Of a stretch of DNA of 64,000 nt, positions 31,560 to 47,600 are shown piece by piece; position 1 is the first letter of the stretch; each line of letters opens with the position of its first letter. A program made the position numbers and the translations under genes. The notes beneath the pieces were generated by a model that was not told the DNA's origin, searched no databases, and saw nothing but the letters and a program-made list of their open reading frames with translations. The DNA comes from Latrodectus hesperus (lineage: Eukaryota > Arthropoda > Arachnida > Araneae > Theridiidae): assembly GCA_037975125.1 (NCBI GenBank), contig JAJQOW010000014.1, forward strand, positions 5,346,785-5,410,784, given 5' to 3'.

Positions 31560-34240
31560 ATAATATATAATAATAGTAAATAATAAAATACATTGTTCTA
31601 CTAATAGAAGTTCTTTTTTTACTCAATTACCAATTTCAGATGTAATGATTTTAAATATAAGGCTAAATAATATTATCAAATTATCTTGGCATAAGATAAT
31701 GTATTAATTGAATGGTGAAACAAAATGTTAGTCTGTTTGCATGAAGGAGTTAGCATAGTTAATAAAAATTGACTTATGTGATTTTTAATAACTAACAATC
31801 ATTTCAATGATCATTGTATTTTATTTAAATTATTTAAGGAATACTTAACTAAGCGCTTGATTAAGAGGGAGAATTTATCAAAAAATTTGCTAAAATGTAA
31901 TTTTTTCATCTCAAAAAAGAATATACTAGAGATGTTTAAAATAAAGCGTAAAAAATAAAATGCAAATATTTCGTTTAATTTTTTCAGAAGTTTTATTCCT
32001 TTGATAAATTAAATTTTCCAACTTACATATGTAAATATTAATTAAGTATTTTTAAGTGTTTTTGTTTGCTTAAAAGCAATTTAAAATACCTTGTTCTCGT
32101 GTGCAGATCCACATTCAAATAGAAAAATAGATTAAGTTATTAAAAGTATGATAATATTTTCCTTTTTCAATGCTTACATTCTTCCTGTGATTTGCATATA
32201 AATTACCAGCATTTGAGTATGAATGCTATTGCACAAAATTAAAAATTGTGATTTTGTTTTGAATGAAGTGTTTCATTAAGAGGCGTTTTTGTCTATCGCT
32301 TAAATACAAATGACGTTCTGATTTTAGAATATATTTAATTTCTATATTTTGCACTTTTTTTTAAGAAATGTTGAATGAGAATAAAAGCATTTAAAAGAAG
32401 ATGAAATTGTCACGTATATAACTGCTTCTATGTTTTGCAGAAACGTTTTTGAAAAAATCGTAATTGAAACTAATTTTATCTTGTAACATTTTGGAAAAAT
32501 ACATGTGAAAATGAATTAAATTTCTTATTATCGGAAAAAATATTTGAACAAATTTTACCCAAAAAAACAATATTTTCATCTCTAAATATTGTAAACAGAT
32601 TAAAATATTTATGTATCTGAATTTTCGTAGTGTTTATGCAAAATGTTTTAAAGATAACATCTTTAAATATAATGAATTGTTAATATATCTCGCAATTAGA
32701 AGCAAGCTTTTGTGACTAATAAATTAGAAGTAATTAAACTTCTCTGCTCTGTGTTGTTTTCAAATATTTCAACATTTTGTTATTACTTATTCAATTTAAT
32801 TTGAATGTCGCACAATCTATTTTATGCACGGTTCTTTTATTTTACATGTAAAAGATAGTTATGTTTATGTTACTTGGAAACAATTATCCAGTGCTTATGA
32901 TTCTAAAGTTCATGAAGAATATGTTAAAATCAATGGTAAGTACCAATGTACAGAAGTAATATATAACATTAAAATTGTACAAGATGATATATTTAAAATG
33001 GGAGAAAATTTAATCTTGAAGTGAAGAATAACATGAATTAAATTTATTTTCTCGAATTTTTTAAATGTAAGAAAGTATATAACATTCTGGAGTTTACAAT
33101 AATTCCATAATTTTTTCTAAGTAAATATATATTTACTTAAGATAATAACTCATGTACGCGACATATTGTTATATTTATCAGGATGACTTATGTAATTCAA
33201 GTAACCAGCAATCAAAAATAGGACTTCTCTGAAGTCTAGTATTTACGCAATAGGATAAAACCTAATGCCTGGGCGAAAGCTTCAAATAAATCATTTTCAT
33301 GAAAAACGAAACATTTGGACAGTGAAAGATATTGTTTCATCACACCCATCATACTAAATGCGTGTTTACCGGACGGGGGAAAACGATGACGAAAATAAAA
33401 CTGGGTTCCACTAGAATGTTACGTAAGAAAGATAGGAAAAAAAAGCGTTTCGTTATATTTATTTCCAATTTTATCGATTATGTGATCATCCTATTGAAAA
33501 CAAATTTTGTAAATTGATTCATATTTTTTTCCAGAATAACTTCTATACATCAAAACACATTATAAATGATGTTTATTAAACTTCATGAAGAAATGTATAA
33601 TTGAATACTAAATATTGAACTATTATTAACTGCTATTAAACTATCATTAATATGATAGTAATTGGAAAAATCTCAAACTTCAGATGATTGACTCGTGTAT
33701 TTTGAAGAACATATTTCAAGATAACATTATGTTTTACTTTTTCATTTGACAATGCAGGGTGAATTCAATATAAAATTGGGGAATAAAGTATCGATGACCT
33801 AGGATACATTTACTTTTATAAATGAACTGTTCTTTCAAAACCAAAAATAAGGCTCACAAAATTTTTCGGTATGAAGTAACTGTTTTCTACACTGGTAAAT
33901 TTTAGACTTTATGTTATTTGATATCTATGTAAATTCCTTTCGATATATTTGCTCCAATTATAACGAAGTTTTCTATGTGGCTCTAAAAAAGAAGCAAACT
34001 TTTGTTCCTAATAAATTAATAGTTACTCTACCTAACACTTGTAAATTGCGTAAGACCTGCAGCTATAGCTTTTCCAGAAGACTTCATTCATATTTGATCA
34101 CATAGTCAAATATCACGAAAATAGAAAACCGAAAAGCTCCCAAAATGCGCATCCCTAAAGACTAGCATGAAGGAGGAAGCACAATAGTCATCTCCAATTG
34201 TCCAACAATGACTAGGATATGATATCTATGATCTATCCAT
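31560..34240. other. AT-rich, nothing recognised
   Basis: Short frames only. The best of them (32824-33024, ATG-started, 66 codons) has no recognisable domain and normal local composition. Confidence 0.5.
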
Positions 34241-34298
34241 ATCGAAATATATATACTATCTATATATATAGATCATAGTATAGCTATATATATATTTA

Positions 34299-36886
<2,588 letters not shown>

Positions 36887-36941
36887 TATATATATCATAT
36901 ATCATACATATATACATACATACATACACACACACATACAT

Positions 36942-36997
<56 letters not shown>

Positions 36998-37035
36998 TAT
37001 AATTTGTATATATGCAAATATAGTTTATATATATA
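36887..37035. repeat. Compound TA/CATA/CACA microsatellite
   Basis: Runs of ATATCATAC, CATACATA, CACACA and then (TA)n start right at the right TIR of the Tc1 element. Confidence 0.93.
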
Positions 37036-37039
37036 TGAA

Positions 37040-38835
37040 ATTTAGAATTCTATGAATTTATTTCTACTTAAATATTTAATAAATATTTTATATTTAAAAA
37101 GTAATCAAACAATTTTCCCAAATCATGTATTTATGTATATGATTGTCATCAGGTTATTATTTTACTCAGTTCATTCACATCAGTTCATCAATAATAGTTA
37201 AGGAATCCCTTGAAGAATAGAAAGAATTTATTGAAATTCCTTCCCTGTAAACAACACAAAATTGAATGCTATTTACTGAAATTGTTCAGCAGATGTTGTG
37301 GAAGGAAAAACAAAAGTCCCAGAATGCCTTGCAAGATCTTTCTTACCCTTCCATTATTATTATTTCTAGTTTCTTCCCATAACTTTCTATTAAGCAACAA
37401 ATGCTGATTTTATTAGTTCAAGGTATTTGGTGGGATTCGAAATTTTGCTTTATTGCTAACCAGTCTTTAGTAAGTGATAGTCAAAACATAGTTTTATCGA
37501 CAGGAAATATTTTCGGGATTTCATTGTTAATTATTTCAGCATTTACTGACGTAATACGGTCTTAAATCATTATGATGTAAACAAATCAAAGAAATACATG
37601 ACATTTTTGTTTTTCTTAGATAATTATCATACTTGACACAAAAGTTTTATAAATTCATTCGTAGTGTGTGTTAATACATACATCATAAATATTATTAGTA
37701 ATTAATTATTTTCTCAATCTGTAGCTTGAAAATTGAAATTATTTTTTAAAAAGTTGTTTTTATAATGGAAATTTAATTAATTTCTCACTTTATTTTGTTG
37801 TGCAATTTTTTATAGTTCAGCAACTAATGAAAGATATGTATCCACTCTTAGCAAACTTTATTAGTTTAATCTTATACCTAGAGATAGGCTCCATACCAAT
37901 GAAATTGCTTTCCGCTATTAAATCATACTTCTTCATACAGTTATGTTTGCATATGCATGAGGATACAACATGAATTTCCATGAATTCTTCAACTAAAAGG
38001 CAAGATCACAAGGGCTTAAGATATCACGGGAACTCCGTCGCATTTTTATCCTGATGGAGAATAAGCAGAAATCTTGACATTCCTTTCTAAATTCCAGTAA
38101 AATCAAATTTGATAGCTTTTTTAAAGCCTTATCCTCAAAATATGCATATAACTTTGGTAAAAGAATATCAATTTTCAAATCAACAAGACTTTTATTTAAA
38201 TAATTAGATTCCCTGGAATCTACTATCATTAAAACATAAGAGATTTTTTTAAATCAAAATTTCAATCTATTCTCTAATTGACATAAGCAATGTTCCTGGC
38301 TCTGTAATGATATGGAAAAACTAAAAGGTTTCTCTTAAATATGATTTTATATAGCAAATTATTAACACTTATAAATAATCACGTGAGAAAATAAATGTCG
38401 CAAGAAGTAAAATCCGAAAAATAAAAAAAGAATTATATTGAAAACCATACTTGGCAGGCATTTTGTTGATAAGACCAAAACATCCATCTAAAATAAGATT
38501 AAAAAGGAGAATCTAGCCTTTAAAAGGAAGTATGTGATTACCTCTAAGTGTTTCATAGGACATTGTCTATTCGTTTTGAAGATCAATTCATAAATTTGCA
38601 GTGGTAGAAGTGCGATTAATTATTGCTGTAACATCAATCAAAACTGTGGAATTATATCTAGTAGCTTCAAGCATGCTGTTGAACAGCGAAAGATGGATGT
38701 TACATTTTTCTGCATGCACATATGTCTTGGTGTGTGCATGAGAGTTTTCCGGGTTTTCTCCTTTGCAATACCGGAATATGGCCCACTTTCTATGAAAAAT
38801 CCTGCAGGAAGGCAATTCACACGGTGGACTATCCA
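37040..38835. other. AT-rich, nothing firmly recognised
   Basis: Short frames at 37210-37407 and 37993-38229 have no domain. A GC-richer patch at about 38670-38830, with CCGGAATATGGCCC, leads into the satellite that follows and may be its unique flank. Confidence 0.45.
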
Positions 38836-38839
38836 TCCA

Positions 38840-39480
38840 TGCAATTTGCAAAATTTTGCAAATATTTTGTTGAAAATATTAAACATTATTACATAGCCAT
38901 CCTTCCATTCAATTTGCTTATTTGTTGAAAATATTAAACATTCTTATGTATCTGTCCATCCATTGATCTATCCATACATCCATCCAATCCATCCATGCAT
39001 TCATCCATTGATACATAAATCCATCCATTCATTCATCCAATCCATCTGATTCACCCGTCCATCCATCAATGCATCTGTCCAATCCATCCATCCATAAATT
39101 TATCCACCATTCCATCCATCCATTCTTTCATTCATCCATCCATCCAATTTTCAAATTTTTTTGCAAATTTTTTGTTGAAAACATTAAACATTCTAACATA
39201 TCGATCCATCCATCCATTCTTCCAACCATCTATCCATTCATCCTCCCATTCATCCATCCATCCATCCATCCAATCCATTCGTCCATCCACGCATCCAATT
39301 TGCAAAATTGTAGTTGCAAATTCGTTCATAACCATCCATTTACCTATCCATCCATTCATCCAATCCTTCCCTCAATAAATCCATCAATCCAATTTGCAAA
39401 TTTTTTGTTGAAAATATTAAATACTCTTACATATCCATAGATCCATCTATCTATCCATCTATCATATCCATCCATTTACA
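38840..39480. repeat. Compound satellite: CATC-type microsatellite with a recurring ~50-bp AT spacer
   Basis: CATCCATC-like tetranucleotide tracts alternate with a spacer built on CAATTTGCAAA...TTTTGTTGAAAATATT, then AAACATTCTTACATA. Spacer copies lie near 38840-38902, 38909-38957, 39144-39205, 39295-39336 (a diverged copy) and 39388-39440. The His/Pro/Ser/Ile-rich frames across it come only from the repeat. Confidence 0.93.
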
Positions 39481-39484
39481 CGTG

Positions 39485-41735
39485 CCTGCCCTCTATTTGA
39501 TTTTAAAATGTCCAATCTTATCCAACCATAATATATCTTCAAAACACCCTTTTACTTCATTTTAAGGAATTCCTTTTGTCTTTATTCTAATCTTACCATT
39601 ATGTCCTAATTTTTTCTAAATTAAAAAAAATAAAGACATTTTATTGTGGGAATTTTATGAGAAATTAATTCTTTGTTTCTCAATACATCTTTAAAATCAG
39701 TGCCTATTAAAAATGGAACTGCAAATGTTATAATGGAATCTGATTTTAATTTTTTATCCATCTTAATTATCATTTATTCTCATATAAAAATATAGAAGAT
39801 AAGAGAGTCAAGCTAAGAAATATAATACATCAAAAATAAAAATATATTTTTCCCTCAAATTTTATAGAAGAATTTTAACTGGGTTTAATTTTAACTACAA
39901 TAATTTTAGAAAGATGTGCAAAATTTGTACCATCGGTATTAATCGATAAATTTTATGTCTTGATAGTTGACGAATCAGCAGCATTGCAGCAGTTAGCAAA
40001 AGCCTTCTACCTCAATTAACAGATTTTGCATCAAGATGTTTGGGCAAGCATTTTAAGAATTGGAAACTTTCTCATGGTGACTTTTATGTTACAAATCTAC
40101 AACATAAACGTTCAATACAATTTGAATTGATTATTTAAGAATGTAAAGAACTGACCCAATATGATCAATCCATCGTGAATACTTCTGAATCAAGAAGTTT
40201 CTAACAGCATTTATAAATTTGTTGAAATCAATCATGTTGAAAAATGATTTTTGTTCCTTAGGGAGTGCAAGAGAGGCAACAAATTGTTTCGAGAAAAATT
40301 CTAGACATAAATCTTGATCAGATGATCTTAGAATACATGTGAAGTTTTGACCTGATTGTCAAAGATTTTATTCGAATTTTATTTCTCAGTATATGCTTTT
40401 AAGAAAAGAATCATAAATGTACTAAGTTGATTAAAGAAAAGAAGAACATTTAAAAGTATTGTTGTCATGAGAGCTAATTGATGAGTCCAGAAATAGCAAA
40501 TATTATTAAAAAATATGGAAAAAAAAGCATTACTTGAAAATTCAAATAAAAATTGTATTGAAAAATAACGACCATTCAGAAACCATTGTTGTTCTGGAAG
40601 AAGAATCCCTGATTTCTCTGAAGACTACAGTTCTATCAGTAGGTTAAGAGGAATCTTCTATGCTTATTGAATTTTTGTGATTAAAATTGAGTGTGCTTTT
40701 ATGTACTGTCATTCAACACAATCAAGTGACTGTTCATGGAGTCCCTAAATGCAATGATTGCTCCTTTGTTTATTATGATATTTAAGCATTTATTGTCAGT
40801 CACTTAGTCGTAAAATCAGGGTCCTTACAAATTTTGAAGAAATTTTTTCTCCACCAAATATAATTCATCGTGAAATGAAGACTTGGATATCAATGTTCTT
40901 CAATATAATAAATAAAGTTGAAAAGTTCTCTTAATGCAGAAAAGCAAGATTTACTGCTTGTTATAATTATTGCACTTTATTTTTAGTATCTAAAATTATC
41001 GCATGTGAATAATAATTGAAATTCTACAAAAATGCTAATTTCTAATAATAATAGCGGTTTGAGCAATGATTAACAATGGTTTCCTTCCTAAATTTTCACA
41101 TTTGTTTGGTAATACGAAAGTGAAGTACCAATTCTCCAATTTTTTCTGATTTTAAGCACTGCACCAGAAACAGTAAATGTTATCAAGAAATCCATACCAA
41201 TTATTTTTATTTTTTTGCTTTACAATCTGATACATTTTGCTTTAAAAAAGTTTGTTGGGGAAACTTGTTTTTGTATCGGAACCGACTGTAAGACGATAGG
41301 CAAAGAAAGAATCACAGTCAAAATACTTAAATTTTCTGTGCTGTGTGAAAGATAAGTTTGATATTTTAAACTTGCTGAATTTTATCATTAAAATAAATAT
41401 GTAAAAAGTTTGACTGCTCAATGTTTTTTTTTAATGAAATTTCTAACGTTTATTGTACTCATAAATATATTAATATACCTAATTTTTTTTATCAAATGTT
41501 GCACCCATAAATATTTTAGTATTTCAAAAAAATTTATCCAGAGCTATAGTAATTTATTTATTATAATATGTAAAAATTTTTCTCATTTTTAATTTGTTAA
41601 GGAATGTTATTAAATATTGTACAATTCAATATCTTTATCTTTTAAAAAATATCATGCTTGATTTATCGAAGAAAACTTGTAGGAAATGCGATACTTTCTT
41701 TGATATTCTTTAAATCTAATTTAACAAAATAAAAG
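39485..41735. other. No gene recognised
   Basis: Slightly less AT-rich in 39960-40930 than the surroundings, but frames are broken throughout and no domain could be read. It may hold an old decayed insertion. Confidence 0.4.
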
Positions 41736-41740
41736 CATTC

Positions 41741-41999
41741 GGCATGAATGCCGTATAATGTAGGATGCTAAATTCTGAATTTGGTGATTTTTTCGGGGGA
41801 TTTCTTATGTATCTGTCAACGCGCGGTTTTTATTATATCATAGATATGGTGACCTATAAAAATTATGCTATTTTAGTAACCCTAGAATTTTTCTGTCAAC
41901 CCGTTATCGCGCACGTCACAATAAGTTATCTTGGCAACATTTCTTCATCGCCAAAATAAATCCAGAATTCGGAATTTTGGATTATACGGCATCTGTGCC
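41741..41999. mobile_element. MITE-like element, copy 2
   Basis: 259 bp with terminal inverted repeats: left GGCATGAATGCCGTATAA, right (reverse complement) GGCACAGATGCCGTATAATC. It is flanked by AAGCATTC (41733-41740) and AAACATTC (42000-42007), a 7-of-8 match that fits an 8-bp target duplication. It shares subterminal and internal blocks with copies at 8337 and 49033. No ORF of note. An 8-bp duplication points to a hAT-like or other 8-bp-TSD transposase source (inference). Confidence 0.85.
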
Positions 42000-42777
42000 A
42001 AACATTCATGTATGAATTATGTAAAAATATAAATCAATTGAAAGCAAAATAACGTTTCAACTAATTAATTTGACATTATCGACTTGCCAGAAATACAAAT
42101 GAAGCTTCCAAAAGCGTTAGAAACTGGAGAGACGCTAGTAATTAAATTTACATAGCCTTGAATAAATAACTAATGATAGATCATTCATTTCACATGTGAT
42201 ATGAAGGACATACTACACGTATGAAATGGATTTGCAAATATTCCTCAAAATGTTGCTCATTTTTTACATTGATTGTTAGCGTTTTATGATTTTTTTATAC
42301 ATGATTAAATTTCAGAAACTGCAAATATTTACAGGAAAAGTTATTCTGAATTTTTCAGTTTTATATATAGTAGTGAGGTTTTATGTTATTTATATTACTT
42401 CTTTCAATTTATTCTCAGTTAAATAGATATTTGTTGATATTGAAAAAATTCCTATTTAATAATTACTCAATAAAATTCAAGTGTACATTACATTTTCTTA
42501 CATTTTAATATTACATTTAATACATAAAATTGCACTTTATTTTGAAATTTTTTTTGTGTAGAAATCTTTTCATGTATTAAAAAAATTTGCATTTCAATAT
42601 TAAAAATATTTTCTAATAAAAATTTAAAAACAGTAATGTTTCAAATTCGAAGAATTTAGATATCAATTAAATTAAAATACAAGTTCAGACAAAAAATGTA
42701 ATATTTTTTTTTACGGCAAGTTATAACATATGTTAATAGTGAAAACACAAAATGATAGTGATGATGTAAAAATCATT

Positions 42778-43071
42778 TTTTTAATAACGGCGGGCATTGG
42801 GAGATTAATCCTTCACCACAACAAGACCAGAAACTGCTACTCATTTGTAGTTACCCAGAGGGCACCTGTGAACCAAATCACTGAGGCAAGTAGCTTACAC
42901 ACGCAATACCATCACAAACCTGTTTATAGGGTGGGCCACATTTATATGTCATCTCGGAAGAAAGGACAGAGGAACGCAGAGAGAAAGTAACATCCATGTC
43001 GGAATAGGGATTCGAACCTGGAACCTACGGTCTAGGAATCAGGAAAGCGAACTATTCAGCCATGCGAAGGC
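42778..43071 (-). mobile_element. tRNA-derived SINE with perfect 15-bp TSD and A-rich tail
   Basis: On the minus strand the head begins GCCTTCGCATGGCTGAATAG (A-box-like) and contains GGTTCGAATCCC (B box). The body follows with CATGGATGTTACTTTCTC and CACCCTATAAACAGG, and the 3' end is ATTAAAAAAA. It is flanked by the direct repeat GATGTAAAAATCATT at 42763-42777 and 43072-43086. The body just after the B box matches that of the SINE at 54821, but the 3' part does not. Confidence 0.9.
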
Positions 43072-43689
43072 GATGTAAAAATCATTAAAAATGTCATTAA
43101 AATATAAATAGTATTGCAATTAGCGGAAAATCGCTTGGATTACTACCGTTGTCATGAAATATAATGTCGCAATGTATTTAAAATTTATAATATTGTTTTC
43201 CAATAAATTTAATATATTAATAACAGAACAATCATTGATTGTTATTTTTTAATCTTTCCTCATTAGGGTTTAGGCAACAACTATAACAATTAAATTCCAT
43301 AAAGTTATTTTAATAGAAAATTAACTTTTTCTATTTCAAAAGTTAATTTCACAATGAATGTGATTTCTGATTGAGTCGAAAACGAATATTTTTTCTCAGC
43401 AATCATAACAAATGTTATTCTCAATTAACTTAAATGTGATTCTCATCAGTACCTTTTGGAGTTTGCAGCGAAATGCTTAACCTTTTGCTTTCGGTTCAAT
43501 AGTTTGTAGGTTTGATTTTCACATGGGTTTGATAATTATATTGGTTCAGAATCTACATTAAACTATAGATAAACTATAGATATTGTATGAAAAAAAGGAC
43601 TTCTGAGTGGCAAATAATCTATTTTCGTCAATTATTTCTTTTATATTGCATTAGCATTACCTATATGGTTTTATGGCTTAAAAAAGAAT

Positions 43690-44400
43690 AGGAATACGAC
43701 ATCAAAAATCCGAAGATGGTTAGAACAAGGAACTGTGGAACGTTTGCGGGGGTCAGTGCAGCCAGAGTGACGTCAGCATGCATGGATCGACACGTCCGCC
43801 AAAAGACGATGGTGGCCTAGCCAAGCACGCCTACCGAAATTCTACAGCATGCACAAGGCACCCTAGATGCTCCTATATCGCGCAGAACCATTTACCGTCG
43901 ATTAGTTGCTAGCCACCCCATGACAATTTGGCATCATAGTTTGAAGTGCCATTGAGTACGATTTTAAGTCAACTCTAGTTCGTATTCACGGTACTATAAC
44001 AGCCTAAAGTTACGTGGATGACGTGCTGCGGCCGGTGACACTCCCCTATCTTCTCCATTTACTCAAGCACCAACTTCCTGATAAAGGGCTCAATGCCTGT
44101 TACAGCAGGATAACGCCCGACCGCACATTGCTGGCATTAGCCAAGATGCCATGTAAAGTGTACAGCTGCTTTCTTGACCACTTTGCTTGCCTAGATCTCT
44201 CAACAATTGAACACGTTTGGGATTTGATTGGACGCCATTTGCAGACTCAACCGTTGCCTCCTTCAGAAGACGCACTTTGACAAATGGTTGTTAGGGAATG
44301 GAGAGCCATTCATCGGGACGCCATCCGTACTCACATTGACTCTGCGCCTAGATGTGCTGCTACGTATATCGCCATAAACGGGGGTCCTATAAGCTACTAA
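43690..44400 (+). pseudogene. Tc1-family transposase relic
   Basis: The N-terminal half reads TSKIRRWLEQGTVERLRG, then a paired-domain-like block ending RRTIYRRLVASHP. The catalytic half begins YVDDVLRPVTLP and has LLQQDNARPHIAGISQDAM (second catalytic Asp), STIEHVWDLIGRHL (third-site Glu) and a tail VVREWRAIHRDAIRTHIDSAPRCAA in pieces, with a stop at 44398-44400 after GGPISY. The segment with the first catalytic Asp is missing between about 43930 and 43985, and frameshifts and stops are frequent. It is another Tc1 subfamily from the copies at 4185 and 35344. No clear TIRs were identified. A TA array begins 160 bp downstream. Confidence 0.85.
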
Positions 44401-44559
44401 CCCGTCCCTGTTCTTGTTCTGTATTATGCAATTCATTTCGAAATACAGATCACTTATTGTTCGTGGCTGTCTCTTTCTGCGTGCCAAATTTCGTCACATT
44501 CTGACAACTCCTTTTTAGCATTGCATTTTTCAGTGTATGGTAATGAATGTGTGTGTGGC

Positions 44560-44560
<1 letters not shown>

Positions 44561-44630
<70 letters not shown>
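44561..44630. repeat. (TA)n array
   Basis: Uninterrupted TA array preceded by GTGTGTGTGG, 160 bp downstream of the Tc1 relic's stop codon. Confidence 0.96.
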
Positions 44631-44633
<3 letters not shown>

Positions 44634-44634
44634 C

Positions 44635-47600
44635 TTATTCATATTATGATTGAATTAGTGTAAAACCAAATAATTGTAAATTAGAAAGTTAGAAAAAATA
44701 TTTACATTCTCAAATGAAGTCATTATTGCCGTAATTAATTTCATGTTTCAAGAAATGAGAATTTTAATATGAGTATAAATTTTGTAATTAGTGACGTTTT
44801 AATTAAACTGTTTTCAGAAGTTATTTAAATCAGTAATATATTTATTTTAATCATTTCATAGTAGCTCTTTTTAAATCTTGATATATGAGGCTTAAATTCT
44901 TGATAAATAACCTTAAATTTATTTAGTCTCCATCAAATTCACATTCTGTTAAGCTGATAATTTTTCACATGAATTTTTTACATTTAATATTGTAAAATCC
45001 AATATTTTAACTAAAACTAAATGATGTTGAAAACTTTAAAATATGCATACAAGCATCTTCAAAACGTTCTGAAATAATGAAATATATTACACGCAATTCA
45101 CGCACGCGAAATAAATGCTTAACTGATTGTATTATTTATTCAAAATGTCAATAACAAGGTAATATTTCCTGTCGATGTATGTTAAATAGTACTCATCGAT
45201 AATTTCATGAATGAAAAACATAGTATTAATGAACAACGTGTAATTTTCCCGTCTATTCTGCGTGTCATAATTAATAAAGGAGTGTTTCAACATCCATTAT
45301 TCAAAAGTGCATTATGGTATCCAGTTTTTTCATGTCCATTCACGCATTTTGTTCATTAATCACACACTCAGATATTCTCTCGACAGTTTAGAGTGTGCAA
45401 GAAAATTTTATGGAACTTTTTAAAATGCAAATAAAGAAAAAAATGATTGATTTGTGGTTCCTCTAAATAAAACATATTTCATTGAACTTTTCCTTTATGG
45501 AGGAGTTACAGTTATTAAATATTCTGAAAATTAATCTTCTTACTATGCGATGTTATTTTGTTTTATCGCATGAATTATTTGATTGATTTGTTGTGTAAAA
45601 TAAAAGTTTTGGAGTATGCATGCAATGCGTAAGAATTTACACTTAGATTTTGTTTTGTAATGTACATTTTAAAAAGAATATTCATGTTTTAAGTTGTGTT
45701 AATTTAAAAATAAAGCGTCATACGCAAGGAAATGTTTTTGTAAAACCCGCTTTTATGATGTTTAAAACATGTAACTTAAGTTACAATAAAAAATATTTAA
45801 TTCAATATGAGGGCACATTAACTTAATGTTAAGTTTCTTGATTTATTCAAAATTAAATGAGAAATTTATAACTTACAATTGCTTCGGAAGTTATACCAAA
45901 AAATATTTATTTCAGCAAAGGGAACTAGTAGGATATACCTCCATTGGTGACCATTGCGACTTTTTTCGTCGCCAAGCTAATCGCAAGTTTTTTAACACTG
46001 GAATTTTCCCTATGTTCCAAAAATACGCATTTTAGAAAATTTTTAATCACATAATGGTATACAATATCTAAAAAAGTATTACTAAAAAAATGAAAAAAAA
46101 CTTTTTTGTTGGGTTTGCCTTCTCTTTAAAACAACCGGTAAAAGAGATAAGTAAATAATAATGACTTACTTAATGTGACATCAAGCTCACATGTCGAATA
46201 TGCTCGGTGATATTATGCAAAAGTATATAAGAAAAATATAATAAATTAACAAAAATATATAAGAAAAAGATAATAAAATATAAACAAAAAGAAATTGGAA
46301 AAAAGACCAGTTTACGATGCTTGGATGCTGTCGACAACGAAACACAACAACAAACGTAGAACAAAAAGTTCGAATTGAAAGTAAAACGAAAACTTCAAAT
46401 GCTGTTGCCACTGAAAAGAACCATATATATGACTTAAAAATGATGCAAAACACGAGCGAAACCAAATCTGGCTACAAAAAATCTGAAAAAAAAACTAAAA
46501 TTGGCAATTTAATAATTAAAACAAAAGACGCTAGATTTGGCGAGAAATCACTTGGGAGGGAATATCAGACTTACACCAAAGTTTAAATGTAAAGAATAGA
46601 ATAAAAATAATTTTTTAGGAAAGTTTAAATAAAAAATATATTGAAAATGAAGTTTTAGGACTTATTTGTGCTGCTAATTTAACCAGACTCATAAAGTATC
46701 ATAAGCTCAAGCTCAAGATCATAAGCTCAACCCAGACTCATAAGCTCAACCCAGACTCATAAGCTCAAGCAATAATGTTTCATTATATGTAATCAGACAT
46801 AAAGTATCGTACAATGAAACAATTATTACGAAAAAAATACTAAATAGTCAAATATTCAGATAAATATGTTGCATTAGGCGAAATAATATATCTTATTTCT
46901 AACTATTATGCAACAAATATTGTAATATATTTTCATTTTTGTATTTCTAATTATTTTTGCTGTATATTTGTTGCTATTATTTTGTACATTATTTGTTCTT
47001 AATATATTCTGAATAGTTTTGATATCAGAAGGATAAAGCTTTATACATGAAACTTCATTTTCTTTATTGTATCTTTTATTTCATTTTCTTTATTGAATAA
47101 TACTGCTTTTTTTGCTTCATTTGCTATAATTGTAAGCATACTTCCCTATTAGGAATTTGTTATTTCATTTGTAATTTCAGAGAAAAATTGTTTTAATTTA
47201 TTTGTGTAATTATTCTAATGCTTACATCTAAGGGAAGGTTTATTGTTTCTAACGAAAAGAGAAATGTCAATTTGAATTCATTTGGAAGCATTTTTATAAT
47301 CTTAAAAATTTTAATCTATTAATTTTTTTACAGAAGATTGTGTGTTTTTTATTTTAAGAAGAAGCTTATACTTGTGATTAAATTAAAGTTGTTTTAAAAA
47401 ATTTAAATAAACTATATCTGATTGGGATATGCTAAATAGAAATATTATAATATTATTTCGCTCTCTTTATTTCAAAGAAAAGAACTTAAAATAATTTATT
47501 TTGAATCTAAAAGAGAAAAACATGTTTTCACGTCAGGCGAGAATAAGAAGCACAAAAAATTTTATTTGAATTTCGTTCACTAATTTTATATTTACTTATA

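Noticed and set aside
39069..39440. His/Pro/Ser/Ile-rich ORF and its Trp/Met/Asp-rich antisense partner
   Set aside because: Translations of the CATC tetranucleotide satellite in two directions.
38840..39440. CRISPR-like pattern of repeated units with variable gaps
   Set aside because: The gaps are CATC microsatellite, not unique spacers, repeat copies are imperfect, and the genome is eukaryotic.
46317..46586. 89-codon lysine-rich ORF
   Set aside because: ATG-started but low-complexity, with no domain, splice sites or related sequence. It is probably a chance frame in a patch of A-rich DNA.
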